64,000 nucleotides of DNA, taken from positions 248,001-312,000 of the forward strand of contig NZ_SJEE01000002.1 of assembly GCF_006937785.1 (NCBI RefSeq). Reading direction: 5' to 3'. Shown in pieces: positions 16,848-25,379 of the stretch. The notes below the pieces were generated by a model. The model saw nothing but the letters and a program-made list of their open reading frames with translations, was not told the origin of the DNA and did no database searches. Source of the stretch: Pseudanabaena sp. UWO311. GTDB lineage: Bacteria > Cyanobacteriota > Cyanobacteriia > Pseudanabaenales > Pseudanabaenaceae. The translations under genes and the position numbers were made by a program. Every line of letters starts with the position of its first letter. Within the stretch, counting starts at the first letter, position 1.

Positions 16848-17141
16848 CTAGCGCACATATGCGCGAAATGGAGAATTACGTTCAGCTAAAAATTCGCGCA
16901 TTTTTGAGGTGTTATACACAGGGTTATGCTCATAATCTCCATAGAGAACGCTATTTGTCAAAAATCCATGTATTCCCTGTATGTCTTCAATTCGTTCTAC
17001 ATATTTACAAGATTTAATAGATAGATTGTTTTTGTGCCAGTTTAAATATTCAGAATAGTTACCTGCAAGAATTAGAGTCTGACTTTTGGAAGTATCGGTA
17101 ATAGCGGTTATTGTTATATCTATTGGTAACAGTAAGATTGT
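16848..17141 (-). pseudogene. Start-less coding fragment in an intergenic region
   Basis: The minus strand is open for 97 codons and ends at TAG 16848-16850. The product reads like a real protein: LILAGNYSEYLNWHKNN, then CKYVERIEDIQGIHGF, VLYGDYEHNPVY and MREFLAERNSPFRAYVR. There is no ATG, GTG or TTG in the first half; a TAA precedes it. It resembles small phage- or accessory-type proteins of the form 'VLYGDY..NP.Y....MR.FL..R', but the family is not identified. Most likely it is a 5'-truncated gene; use of a rare start codon (ATC, ATT or CTG) cannot be excluded. Confidence 0.5.
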
Positions 17142-17220
17142 TTAACTACGTCTCAAATCAATTGCCCCGTGTGTAATCTTAAACAAACTTAGTATAACTT
17201 AACATATTATGTCGTCGCCC

Positions 17221-17280
17221 ATAAGGAACCAATTTTTAGTGGCGTAGTAAAGCCACGCTACTAAAAATTGGTTCCTTATT
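17221..17280. repeat. Palindromic element with AAGGAACCAATTTTT arms, copy 1
   Basis: Arms AAGGAACCAATTTTTAGT and ACTAAAAATTGGTTCCTT flank a GTGGCGTAG/GCCACGCTAC inner part. The same outer arms occur at 49131-49185 with a different inner stem. Confidence 0.75.
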
Positions 17281-17328
17281 AAATCGTGTACTCCTTAAGA
17301 TACAAGAAATGTAGCAATTCTAAATTAT

Positions 17329-17385
17329 GAAACCGATTTTAGGGTTTTCTGCGCCAGCGGCGCTGAAAACCCTAAAATCGGTTTT
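17329..17385. repeat. Long hairpin upstream of DsbA-like gene
   Basis: AAACCGATTTTAGGGTTTTC pairs with GAAAACCCTAAAATCGGTTT around a GCGCC.GCGGCGC centre. Together with the previous element and the coding fragment it accounts for most of 16775-17448. Confidence 0.65.
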
Positions 17386-17448
17386 GATTAGAGATCGTGT
17401 AGACTTAAGACGAAAAGAATTCCACCTTCTATTTGGGATGTTTTTGTA

Positions 17449-18210
17449 ATGCGACTCCAACCATACCTGCTCTCAGCCTTAGTTGCACTCTTACTGATGA
17501 TTACTAGTTGTGCTTCTACAGGACAAACAGCAAATGCTCAACTATCTGATGCTCAATTTGAGACAAAAGTCTTAGAAATTATCCGTAAAAATCCGCAGGT
17601 GATTTTAGACTCAGTGCAGTCCTATCAGAGATCTCAGGCTCAACAAGAAGAGCAGTTGCGCGATAAGGTGTTGTCCCAAATTCGCCAAGAACCTCGATTG
17701 CTACTCCGCAATTCTCCAGTTACAGGTTCAGCAAGCCAGAAAATTATTATGGCTGAGTTCTCAGATTTTGAATGTCCTTTTTGTGCAAGAGGGTATGCTG
17801 TGGTGAAGGAATTCATGGCAAAAAATCAGAATGATGTCACTTTAGTGTTTAAACATTTCCCGCTGAAGGAGATTCATAAGCAAGCTGAACCTGCGGCGCT
17901 CGCGGCTTGGGCTGCGGCACAACAGGGCAAGTTTTGGGAATATCATGATGCTTTATTTGAGCAGCAGGGTAAACTTGGTGAAGAGTTTTATCTGGAACTT
18001 GCAAATACTTTGAAACTTGATGTTGATCGCTTTAATCGCGATCGCAAAAGCGAAGAAGCAAAAGCAGCTATCAATAAAGATTTTGAACTTGGTAAGTCTT
18101 TGGGAGTACGTGGTACACCCTCATTTGTGGTAAACGGAGTATTTTTATCTGGTGTGCCTGACATTAAGGATTTGGAATCTTTAGTAGCCCAGATTAAAGC
18201 GGGTAAATAA
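17449..18210 (+). CDS. DsbA-like thioredoxin-fold lipoprotein
   Basis: A 253-residue exported protein. The N-terminal hydrophobic segment ends in a lipobox-like MITSC (Cys about residue 22), suggesting a lipid anchor. A helical linker (about 30-90) leads to a DsbA/DsbG-type thioredoxin domain with the active site CPFC at 109-112 (SDFECPFC) and the cis-proline region VRGTPSFVVNG near 225. Proteins of this layout form or isomerise disulfides in the periplasm or lumen. The stop codon is overlapped by dispersed repeat A. Confidence 0.87.
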   Translation: MRLQPYLLSALVALLLMITSCASTGQTANAQLSDAQFETKVLEIIRKNPQVILDSVQSYQRSQAQQEEQLRDKVLSQIRQEPRLLLRNSPVTGSASQKIIMAEFSDFECPFCARGYAVVKEFMAKNQNDVTLVFKHFPLKEIHKQAEPAALAAWAAAQQGKFWEYHDALFEQQGKLGEEFYLELANTLKLDVDRFNRDRKSEEAKAAINKDFELGKSLGVRGTPSFVVNGVFLSGVPDIKDLESLVAQIKAGK

Positions 18211-18326
18211 ACCAAGAACTCAAGTTCTTGGCTAAAAGCTCAAGTCCACTGAAGTGGACTGAAAAAACTTCTAATTAACCCGTTTCAACGGGTTTGAGCT
18301 TTTAGCCCGCACTTGAGTGCGGGGCT
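18209..18326. repeat. Dispersed repeat A, copy 2
   Basis: Starts on the last base pairs of the DsbA-like gene with AACCAAGAACTCAAGTTCTTGG and ends with TTTAGCCCGCACTTGAGTGC. Compared with copy 1 at 9100 it lacks the nested hairpin B. Confidence 0.8.
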
Positions 18327-18374
18327 ACAGCGTAACCCCTAATATTTCTAGTATTTTTTAGATGAGAACATTAA

Positions 18375-19733
18375 ATGGGCAATTGGAGGGAAAAAATAAT
18401 CAGTACTCCCCTTGCTCGTTTGTCTGATCGCCTGATTTGGCTATCGGAGCATCCAGTTTTTGGCGTATTGGCGATCGCTTTGGTTGCCTTTGGCACTCGC
18501 TTTTGGAATTTGGATGGCACGGCGGATGTCGTTTTTGATGAAGTTTATTATCCTAAGTTTGCTCAAAACTATTTGCGTGGAGAGACTCTATTTGACGCGC
18601 ATCCACCTCTAGCTAAATACATCATTGCCATAGGCATCAAGATTTTTGGTTTTGCGCCTTTTGGCTACCGCTGTATGACGGCACTGGCAGGTTCATTACT
18701 ACCCTTAGTTACCTATGAGTTGTTCTGGCAATTGAGCGATCGCCGTGGTTGGGCATGGCTAGCGGGCTGGTTTATTGCCATGGATGGCTTGCTATTGGTA
18801 GAGTCAAGGTTTGGCTTGATCAATATTTATATTTTGCTTTTTGGGATGCTCAGCCATCTATGTATCGTGCTAGCCCTAAAGCGATCGCGACAAAGATGGT
18901 TTTGGGTAATTGCTTCAGGCTTGATGTTCGGCGCATCAATTAGCGTGAAGTGGACAGGCTTGGCTTATGTGGTCGGGCTAGTAGTGCTGATGGGTTATGC
19001 ATGGTCACGTTATCGCCAAACTTTAAATGCTCCGCAAATTGTGATTGGATTAATCATTTTGCCGATCGCCTTTTATTTTGTGCAATGGATTCCACATTTA
19101 ATGATTAATCCCGAACGCGATATTTGGGAATTGCACCGCCAAATACTTGGCTTTCATCAAAACTTGGGTGCTGGCAAAGCTGAACCGATCCATCCCTATT
19201 GTTCGCCTTGGTGGAGTTGGGTTTTATTAATCCGTCCCGTTGCCTATTTTTTTGAGACACGTCCCAACAGCATGGTGCAATTTGTTCACGCGATGGGTAA
19301 TCCATTGTTATATTGGCTCAGTGCGATCGCATTGCTGATCGGCTTATCATTTTTAGTTGCCTCAAAGCTAAGGTTCCCACCCAAGCTAATAACTCAAATA
19401 AATCGTGCAAACAGATCTCTGTCGCCATCAACATTATTCTGGGTTACTTTCTATGTAACTACTAGTTTTCTGGCACATTGGCTGCCTTGGAGCTTAAGCA
19501 AACGTTGCATATTTTTGTATCACTATATGCCTGCCTCAGTTTTTGCCTTTGCCACTCTTGCCTTGTTGGTATCGTTAATGTGGCGATCGCCATTACAAGA
19601 ATTGAGGACGCTTGGTTCTGGGATTGTGGGAATTATTGCGATCGCTTTTGTATTTTGGATGCCAATTTATATCGGTTTACCGATCTCCTCAGGTTATTTG
19701 CCCGTGCTAATGTGGTTACCTAGCTGGATCTAA
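18375..19733 (+). CDS. pmt: Dolichyl-phosphate-mannose-type protein mannosyltransferase
   Basis: A 452-residue membrane protein of the GT39 (PMT) family. The acidic loop motif VVFDEVYYPKFAQNYL near residue 55 and the HPPLAKYIIAIG motif near 77 are the conserved catalytic/binding sites after the first membrane segment. About ten hydrophobic segments follow. PMT enzymes transfer mannose from a polyprenyl-phosphate donor to exported proteins; the bacterial substrate here is unknown. ATG 18375 is the first start after repeat A. Confidence 0.88.
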   Translation: MGNWREKIISTPLARLSDRLIWLSEHPVFGVLAIALVAFGTRFWNLDGTADVVFDEVYYPKFAQNYLRGETLFDAHPPLAKYIIAIGIKIFGFAPFGYRCMTALAGSLLPLVTYELFWQLSDRRGWAWLAGWFIAMDGLLLVESRFGLINIYILLFGMLSHLCIVLALKRSRQRWFWVIASGLMFGASISVKWTGLAYVVGLVVLMGYAWSRYRQTLNAPQIVIGLIILPIAFYFVQWIPHLMINPERDIWELHRQILGFHQNLGAGKAEPIHPYCSPWWSWVLLIRPVAYFFETRPNSMVQFVHAMGNPLLYWLSAIALLIGLSFLVASKLRFPPKLITQINRANRSLSPSTLFWVTFYVTTSFLAHWLPWSLSKRCIFLYHYMPASVFAFATLALLVSLMWRSPLQELRTLGSGIVGIIAIAFVFWMPIYIGLPISSGYLPVLMWLPSWI

Positions 19734-19851
19734 ATCAAAACAAATGCCGTGTAAAGCACTGTATTTGCGCTGTGCCTAGCAAACCCGCAAGCGTTTGCTA
19801 AAGCAACGATAAGGTAAGCTAAGTTATCTCCTTGTTTGCAGTTCGGGAAAT

Positions 19852-20823
19852 ATGCAAAACTTTCGCAACTATTATGAAATCCTCGGTGTACCGAAGACAG
19901 CCACGGCTGACGAAATTAAGCGCTCCTATCGCAGGTTAGCGCGGAAATATCATCCCGACCTGAATCCCAATGACAAGGCAGCCGAAGAGCGATTCAAAGA
20001 CATCGGCGAAGCCTACGAAGTCTTGTCTGATACCACCAAACGCCAGCAATACGATCGCTTTGGGCAATATTGGAAACAAGGCGGATTTCAAGGTGCAGGG
20101 AGCCGACCACCTACATCGCGAGAGCAATATACGCCAGACTTTGAGCGTGGTGGCTACTCTGGCGATGTTGACTTTAGCCAATACAACGACTTCCAAGAAT
20201 TTGTCGATCAATTATTAGGCAAGTTTCGCACTAATGAGCGTGCTCAAGACACTGGCGGCGCGTCGTCCTACCGCACTACTACACAAGCCCCTCCACGCCC
20301 CACGCCACGCCGAGATTCTGAGGCTTTATTAGAGTTGCCTCTCGAACGAGCCTATGTTGGTGGTCGCGAACGTATACGACTCGAAGATGGGCGATCGCTA
20401 GAAGTAAATATGCCCGCAGGTGTGCTTTCAGGTCAAAGAATCAGACTCAAAGGTCAAGGCGCATCAGGTGGCGATCTCTATCTCAAAATTACGCTCAAAC
20501 CACATACATTCTTTACCCTCGAAGGTTCCGATATTCGCTGCCAATTACCAATTTCACCGAGCGAATCTGTACTCGGTGTTCAGGTGGAAGTTCCCACTTT
20601 AAGCGGTTTAGTAAAGCTAACTATTCCTCCTGCGGTGAAGTCTGGACAGCAGTTGCGACTCTCTGGCAAAGGTTTCCCAAAGGATGCACGAACCTTTGGC
20701 GATCAGTATGTAGAAGTCCAGATCGTAGTTCCCAAAACTCCTAGCAAGCGCGAGCGCGAACTATACGAGCAGTTGCTAGAAATCCAATCTTTCGATCCTC
20801 GCGAAAACTTACCGAAAAAATAA
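19852..20823 (+). CDS. dnaJ: DnaJ/CbpA-type co-chaperone
   Basis: A 323-residue J-protein: J domain (1-70) with HPD at 34-36, a Gly/Phe-rich stretch (about 75-150) and two C-terminal substrate-binding domains (about 158-315). There is no zinc-finger CxxCxGxG region, so it is the type-II (CbpA-like) form. It stimulates DnaK ATPase. The 3' end of the gene including its last six codons has been duplicated just downstream (20863-20919). Confidence 0.92.
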   Translation: MQNFRNYYEILGVPKTATADEIKRSYRRLARKYHPDLNPNDKAAEERFKDIGEAYEVLSDTTKRQQYDRFGQYWKQGGFQGAGSRPPTSREQYTPDFERGGYSGDVDFSQYNDFQEFVDQLLGKFRTNERAQDTGGASSYRTTTQAPPRPTPRRDSEALLELPLERAYVGGRERIRLEDGRSLEVNMPAGVLSGQRIRLKGQGASGGDLYLKITLKPHTFFTLEGSDIRCQLPISPSESVLGVQVEVPTLSGLVKLTIPPAVKSGQQLRLSGKGFPKDARTFGDQYVEVQIVVPKTPSKRERELYEQLLEIQSFDPRENLPKK

Positions 20824-20919
20824 ATGTTTAATGGGCGCAAAGCTCCCATTAAACTTATTCTTCGCGAAAACTTACCAAAAAATAAATATTTAATCTTTAA
20901 TGTGCGCAAAGCGCCCATC
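20800..20919 (+). repeat. Tandem duplication of the dnaJ 3' end
   Basis: CGCGAAAACTTACC followed by an A-run, TAAAT.TTTAAT and a GCGCAAAG hairpin core occurs at 20800 and again at 20863, offset 63. The first copy spans the dnaJ stop codon; the second is non-coding and stands before crr6. Confidence 0.75.
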
Positions 20920-20940
20920 TTACTTAGCTCTAAAAGCCAT

Positions 20941-21423
20941 ATGTCTACTATCATCTACGTCAACCAAGCCTGTATTGAGTCGCTGGATATTACTCCTGCC
21001 AAAATTGCGATCGAGAAGTTATTAGCAAATTGGGATGCAACACCCGAAGGCGATCGCCAATTTCAAATCGAACTAGTATGGAATAAGGAAGATGGCGACC
21101 CTCGCGAACTATCAGAAATCTCGGAAGTCCGTCTCTGGTTTGTCCGCCTTGATGCTACCTATCCTTGGTTTAGCTATATCCTCGATTGGCGTGCAGAACT
21201 CAGTCGCTATGCCGCGATGCTAGTTCCCCACCAGTTTAAGCGCGAAGGTGATGGCTATGTGTTGCAATACAATCCTGAAGCCTTGGAGCTTTTTGTAATG
21301 CAGAAGGTATTCACAATTTCGCTCTGGCTCAAGTCACGCGGCATTGAAAGCACAGCTAAGTTACAGCAAATGACCCAAAGCCTAGGCTACGAAATCGATT
21401 CAGCATTCTTCAATCTTTTGTAA
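20941..21423 (+). CDS. crr6: CRR6-family NDH-1 maturation factor
   Basis: A 160-residue protein matching the CRR6 (chlororespiratory reduction 6, DUF1817) family: the block DPRELSEISEVRLWFVRLDA, then LDWRAELSRYAAMLVPHQF and YNPEALELFVMQKVF is diagnostic. In plants CRR6 is needed to assemble NdhI into the NDH complex; cyanobacterial members are thought to act likewise on NDH-1. ATG 20941 (MSTIIYVNQ) is chosen because upstream in-frame sequence is the duplicated dnaJ tail. Only 11 nt separate its stop from the ATPase gene at 21435. Confidence 0.85.
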   Translation: MSTIIYVNQACIESLDITPAKIAIEKLLANWDATPEGDRQFQIELVWNKEDGDPRELSEISEVRLWFVRLDATYPWFSYILDWRAELSRYAAMLVPHQFKREGDGYVLQYNPEALELFVMQKVFTISLWLKSRGIESTAKLQQMTQSLGYEIDSAFFNLL

Positions 21424-21434
21424 ATAAAACCCGT

Positions 21435-22811
21435 ATGAAACAAAAATTAACTATTCATCAATTTGGACCAATCTCGGATCTCGAAATCGATATAGATGAT
21501 ATTCTTGTGTTCATTGGTTCTCAAGCTAGTGGGAAAAGTACTGTCAGTAAAGCAATCTTCTTTTTTAAATCTTTAAGAGATGATTTATATAGATATTATC
21601 TTGATTGCTATAACCAAAATAAATTTGATAACTCCATTTCTAACTTTGCTAAACTAGCAAGACAAAAATTCATAAAGATATACGGCTCTACACTTCAATC
21701 TCCAAATATGAGATTGGAGTATAGATATCGTGATGAAGTTGAGACGTATATTTATCTATCTCAAGATAATCATTCTATAACTATCGAATTTAGTGAAGAT
21801 CTCATAAAAACATTTAAAAAGATAATGGACAAGGCTCATAGTTTATATAGTGAGTTACATCCTAAATCTTCCAGTTTTTATTCTTCAATAGAAATAAGTG
21901 CTATTAAATCAAAAGAATCTGCACTATTAAAAGAAATTGAGAATGAACTTAATTGGCTATTTTGTGATGATAGAGATATTGTCTTTTTACCTGCTGGGCG
22001 TAGCTTAATCACTACTCTATCTCAGCAAAGGTATAACATTGATATGGGTAATGAAAAGATTTCTAATGCAGATTCAGATGTAAATAGCTTACCTAAACTA
22101 GATTATCTGATGCAAAACTTTATCTCTCGTATTGATCAAATAAAACCAATTTTTGAGGAAGGTCTTAATAATTTAATTGGAGACTGTTTTGACAGCTTTA
22201 ATAATCCTGAAACAATAAAAACTATTATTATTGCTAGAGATATAGTCAATTCAGTTTTGAGAGGATCTTATACTTCTATTAATGGAATCGAAAAAATTGC
22301 TTTTGCAGATGATAAAAGTACTTTAATTAATTTTGCTTCTTCAGGACAACAGGAAGTTGTTTGGATATTGTTGATTATTTTCCTTTTTATTCTTAATCAG
22401 CGTAAAGTATTTTTAGTCATAGAAGAACCTGAAGCCCATCTTTTTCCCATAGCACAAAAACAAATAATTGATTTAATTGCAATTATAGTTAATCAAGAAA
22501 ACAACTTAGACTATCAACGTGATAATCAAGTTGTTTTAACTACTCATAGTCCTTATATTCTCTCATCATTTAATAACCTTCTTTATGCACATACTCTAAG
22601 TTACAAATTAAAGAAAGGTGATAAGGTGTTAGATATTATAGATCATCGATTCTGGATTAATCCAGATAGATTAAATTCTTATATTTTAGAGAATGGTACT
22701 GCACGAACTATTGTCGATCGCGAAATGGGATTAATTCAATCAGCCGAAATCGATAGAGCCTCAAACATTATCGTTGATACCTTTAATCAACTGTTTGATC
22801 TTGAGGATTGA
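21435..22811 (+). CDS. OLD/AAA-like ATPase of a two-gene putative defense module
   Basis: A 458-residue ATPase: Walker A GSQASGKST at 28-36, a long helical insertion (about 60-280), signature-like SSGQQE near 308, Walker B VIEEPEAHLF near 330 and switch TTHSPYIL near 370. This is the SMC/OLD-like ABC ATPase class found in many defense systems (Gabija, Septu, PARIS). The gene is markedly more AT-rich and lysine/isoleucine-rich than crr6 upstream and has almost no HIP1 octamers, suggesting acquisition. It is followed after 3 nt by a nuclease-like gene. Confidence 0.83.
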   Translation: MKQKLTIHQFGPISDLEIDIDDILVFIGSQASGKSTVSKAIFFFKSLRDDLYRYYLDCYNQNKFDNSISNFAKLARQKFIKIYGSTLQSPNMRLEYRYRDEVETYIYLSQDNHSITIEFSEDLIKTFKKIMDKAHSLYSELHPKSSSFYSSIEISAIKSKESALLKEIENELNWLFCDDRDIVFLPAGRSLITTLSQQRYNIDMGNEKISNADSDVNSLPKLDYLMQNFISRIDQIKPIFEEGLNNLIGDCFDSFNNPETIKTIIIARDIVNSVLRGSYTSINGIEKIAFADDKSTLINFASSGQQEVVWILLIIFLFILNQRKVFLVIEEPEAHLFPIAQKQIIDLIAIIVNQENNLDYQRDNQVVLTTHSPYILSSFNNLLYAHTLSYKLKKGDKVLDIIDHRFWINPDRLNSYILENGTARTIVDREMGLIQSAEIDRASNIIVDTFNQLFDLED

Positions 22812-22814
22812 GGC

Positions 22815-23303
22815 ATGAAGTTTAATTGTCAAGATTTTCAAGAAAATTATCGAGACTGTACCAATTGTTCTGAAGGAAAGCTAGTTGTTGCAGAAGAGAA
22901 TAAAAGAAAATATATTCTTCAAAATCCATCCAAAAAGAAAGTATGTAAAGTAAGAATTGATGGTTGCGTAATTCCTAGTCAAAGCCAAAGAAAATGCGAT
23001 TATCTCATTATCGTTTGTGAATCTAAATCTGTGAATGAACAAGCATCGGATATATACTTTGTCGAACTGAAAGGAAGAGATTTGATTTCTGCTGTCGAGC
23101 AACTAACCCAGACAATTGCATATTTTCAAGCTGAAAAATATAAATTTACAGAAAAAGTCTTTGCCAGAGTAGTTTTGAGCAAAGTTGCCGATCCAAAATC
23201 CATCGAAGTAGATTCAAGAGTGATCGCCCTAAGAAAGTTGCTTAAAAAATTTGGTGGAGACTTTGCGTATGGCTCAGTACAATTTGAGAAAGATCGCATC
23301 TAA
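22815..23303 (+). CDS. Putative PD-(D/E)XK-type effector partnered with ATPase
   Basis: A 162-residue protein. The core RKCDYLIIVCESK followed by DIYFVELKGRDLISAVEQL presents an aspartate and an E-x-K spaced as in PD-(D/E)XK nucleases (D in CDYLI, E and K in VELKG), with a following helix that would pack on the sheet. Start lies 3 nt after the ATPase stop, implying translational coupling. By context it is the effector of a two-gene ATPase-nuclease module; the fold assignment is an inference from these motifs. It converges with the module at 23344-25130, 40 nt away. Confidence 0.65.
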   Translation: MKFNCQDFQENYRDCTNCSEGKLVVAEENKRKYILQNPSKKKVCKVRIDGCVIPSQSQRKCDYLIIVCESKSVNEQASDIYFVELKGRDLISAVEQLTQTIAYFQAEKYKFTEKVFARVVLSKVADPKSIEVDSRVIALRKLLKKFGGDFAYGSVQFEKDRI

Positions 23304-23343
23304 TCATTATGAGTACACTGATCGCCTCCAAATTTTACAAGTT

Positions 23344-23952
23344 TTAGACAATCACCTTACCACCACACAAAGAAATAATTTGATTTACAAAAGCCTTTAG
23401 CTCTGGACAGGCTTGAATCGCAATCATCAGATCTTGATTTTTGAGAATAGCTTTGCCATCAATAATCTTGCTATAGTCCCTTTTGCAATCCCCTAATTTA
23501 AAAATCTCCTTGATCCAGTAAGAAGGCGGTTTATTGTGATTGACCTTCTCTGGTGCGCCACTAGGTGCAGAACGGTTATGTTTAGCAATCTTTTGGATTG
23601 TCTGCCAATAGGGAAGTAACCATGCCTCAAAATCGTGACAAGCAGTATGTGGATAGAACTTCGGATTATTACCAACCCATGCAGTCATTTTCGCTTTAGC
23701 ATCAGCAGCATTTGCAAAATCTCTTGACCCCGTATATACATCGGTCAAAGCAATCACAGCATCATAAGCATCTTTCCCACTCAATAAATTTTCCACAATC
23801 CGCTTTAACTTATCTTCCTTTGGAATTCTCCCATCCTGTGGAATAAATTTTAATCTCGGCATATTTTGCGCTAAATATTTTTGCAAAAACTCGCGTAGCT
23901 TCTCTCTAAAAGCTGATTCGGTAGCCCCTTCCACTAAAATAGCAATTTTCAT
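23344..23952 (-). CDS. DUF4276 (TOPRIM-like) protein of a second ATPase module
   Basis: A 202-residue protein beginning MKIAILVEGATESAF, the first TOPRIM-type acidic motif. Further conserved sites are ALTDVYTG (near 70) and HDFEAWLL (near 110), characteristic of DUF4276, a TOPRIM-like family. ATG 23952 overlaps the TGA of the upstream ATPase gene by 4 nt. In split OLD-like systems a separate TOPRIM protein serves as nuclease effector of the ATPase; that role is inferred here. Confidence 0.8.
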   Translation of the reverse strand: MKIAILVEGATESAFREKLREFLQKYLAQNMPRLKFIPQDGRIPKEDKLKRIVENLLSGKDAYDAVIALTDVYTGSRDFANAADAKAKMTAWVGNNPKFYPHTACHDFEAWLLPYWQTIQKIAKHNRSAPSGAPEKVNHNKPPSYWIKEIFKLGDCKRDYSKIIDGKAILKNQDLMIAIQACPELKAFVNQIISLCGGKVIV

Positions 23953-25130
23953 GGACGACCACCCATTACATTCATTGACCAAAGTTGATCGAGGCTGTAG
24001 TCCTCTAGCCATTTATCCAAATCGAGCGTATCAGCCCATGTCATTTTTGCCTCGCCATCCTCAAGATCGCAAATCAGAACTTCATGGGGTGCAAGAAATC
24101 GAATAAGTCGATCTGAGTGAGTTGCGACAATTAACTGCGTATGCTTGGAAGCCTCGCGCATCAAGTAAACTAAATGCCTTAAAAGTTCTGGATGCAAACT
24201 AACTTCAGGTTCATCTAAGAGTGTAATTGTTGACAAATTTTGACTCTGTAATAGTGCTACTAACCAAAGGAATCGCAGCGTTCCTTCTGATAGTTCATGG
24301 ACATATATAGGCTGTGAAAAATTTCTGTCTTTCCAAGTCATAGAGATAGTTCCCGCCGCAACTGGAGGAAAATTTAAACGCTCAAAATCTGGAAATGCAG
24401 CAGAAATAATACTCTCAACCATTTCATAGTGATCGCGATCGCTTTCACGCAAATCATAAAGACAAGAAACTAAATCCTCACCTCTTACCCCTGGTAATTT
24501 CGCGGGTCGCATGGCTTGAGGTAGGCGGATTGGGCTTGTCCCTGACACATCAAGCGCTCCATAATAAGTACAAGAAGCAAGACTTTTTCGCAGATTCTCT
24601 GGTTCTTGATACATTTTAGGAACTTGAGAAAGAGAAGTCTCCAGATAATTATGTTCCCAATTTGGTTTTAAGAATCCACTACCTTTCTGAAAATATGTGA
24701 TATCTAAACCATGCGAATCAATATATTTAGGAGAAATTAAGTTTGCTGTCATTGGCACAAGGTTACTTAGTATTTCTATTTCTTGCTTTCTCTTTTGTTC
24801 TAAAATTTCTTCCCTAATCTCATAAGATAAACCTTTAGGAGATATCTCTAAACTATATTGCAAAGCGTCTTTGTCATTTGCTTTCATCGAAAGTGATATT
24901 TCTAGTTCTTGCGATCGCCCCCTAGTCAAAATTTCATTTAACCCACCTTTGCTTTGTAATGACTCATGTAACTTTCCACTTGCTGAAGCCGCTAACATTG
25001 ACATAGCATCTAAAAAGGATGTCTTGCCTGAGCCATTTGCACCAATCATCACTACAAGATCTCGCATTTCCAGATCGACTTGTTGAAGGCGACGAAACCC
25101 TTTAATTGATATTCTTTCAAATTTACTCAT
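23949..25130 (-). CDS. AAA_21-type ATPase of a second putative defense module
   Basis: A 393-residue ATPase: Walker A GANGSGKTS near 31, signature region VHELSEGTLRFLWLV near 280, Walker B ITLLDEPEVSLHPELL near 305 and VATHSDRLIRF near 335. It belongs to the AAA_21/RecF-like ABC ATPases commonly paired with DUF4276. ATG 25130 (MSKFERISIKGFRRL) is preferred to a TTG two codons upstream. The 4-nt overlap with the DUF4276 gene indicates an operon. The module faces the ATPase/ELK pair tail to tail. Confidence 0.85.
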   Translation of the reverse strand: MSKFERISIKGFRRLQQVDLEMRDLVVMIGANGSGKTSFLDAMSMLAASASGKLHESLQSKGGLNEILTRGRSQELEISLSMKANDKDALQYSLEISPKGLSYEIREEILEQKRKQEIEILSNLVPMTANLISPKYIDSHGLDITYFQKGSGFLKPNWEHNYLETSLSQVPKMYQEPENLRKSLASCTYYGALDVSGTSPIRLPQAMRPAKLPGVRGEDLVSCLYDLRESDRDHYEMVESIISAAFPDFERLNFPPVAAGTISMTWKDRNFSQPIYVHELSEGTLRFLWLVALLQSQNLSTITLLDEPEVSLHPELLRHLVYLMREASKHTQLIVATHSDRLIRFLAPHEVLICDLEDGEAKMTWADTLDLDKWLEDYSLDQLWSMNVMGGRP

Positions 25131-25140
25131 AATCAAGTAA

Positions 25141-25251
25141 TCAGCCAGATTTTTTGCGTGCGTTGCTTTGGTTAATTTTAAGTATATCGTGTTCAGCTTT
25201 GCTTACGAATTCAGCACGATCATTCAGATACTCTTTGAATTCACCGATGAA
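25141..25251 (-). pseudogene. Short decayed coding fragment
   Basis: A 37-residue minus-strand stretch (EFKEYLNDRAEFVSKAEHDI near its start) bounded by TAG and TGA, with no start codon, directly upstream of the AAA_21 gene. Composition is protein-like, but it is short and the family is unknown. Confidence 0.25.
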
Positions 25252-25379
25252 CTAGGCGATCGTATCTACCCTCCGCACCCCTATTCGACAAGCAAAGTAC
25301 GTTAATTGCTGAACAAGCGATGCAATATGCCAAAATATAAATAGTTAACTACAAGCTTATATTTACAAGCTGATTGGCA

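Noticed and set aside
16802..17017. 71-residue plus-strand ORF
   Set aside because: It is antisense to the more convincing minus-strand coding fragment and starts in a terminator stem.
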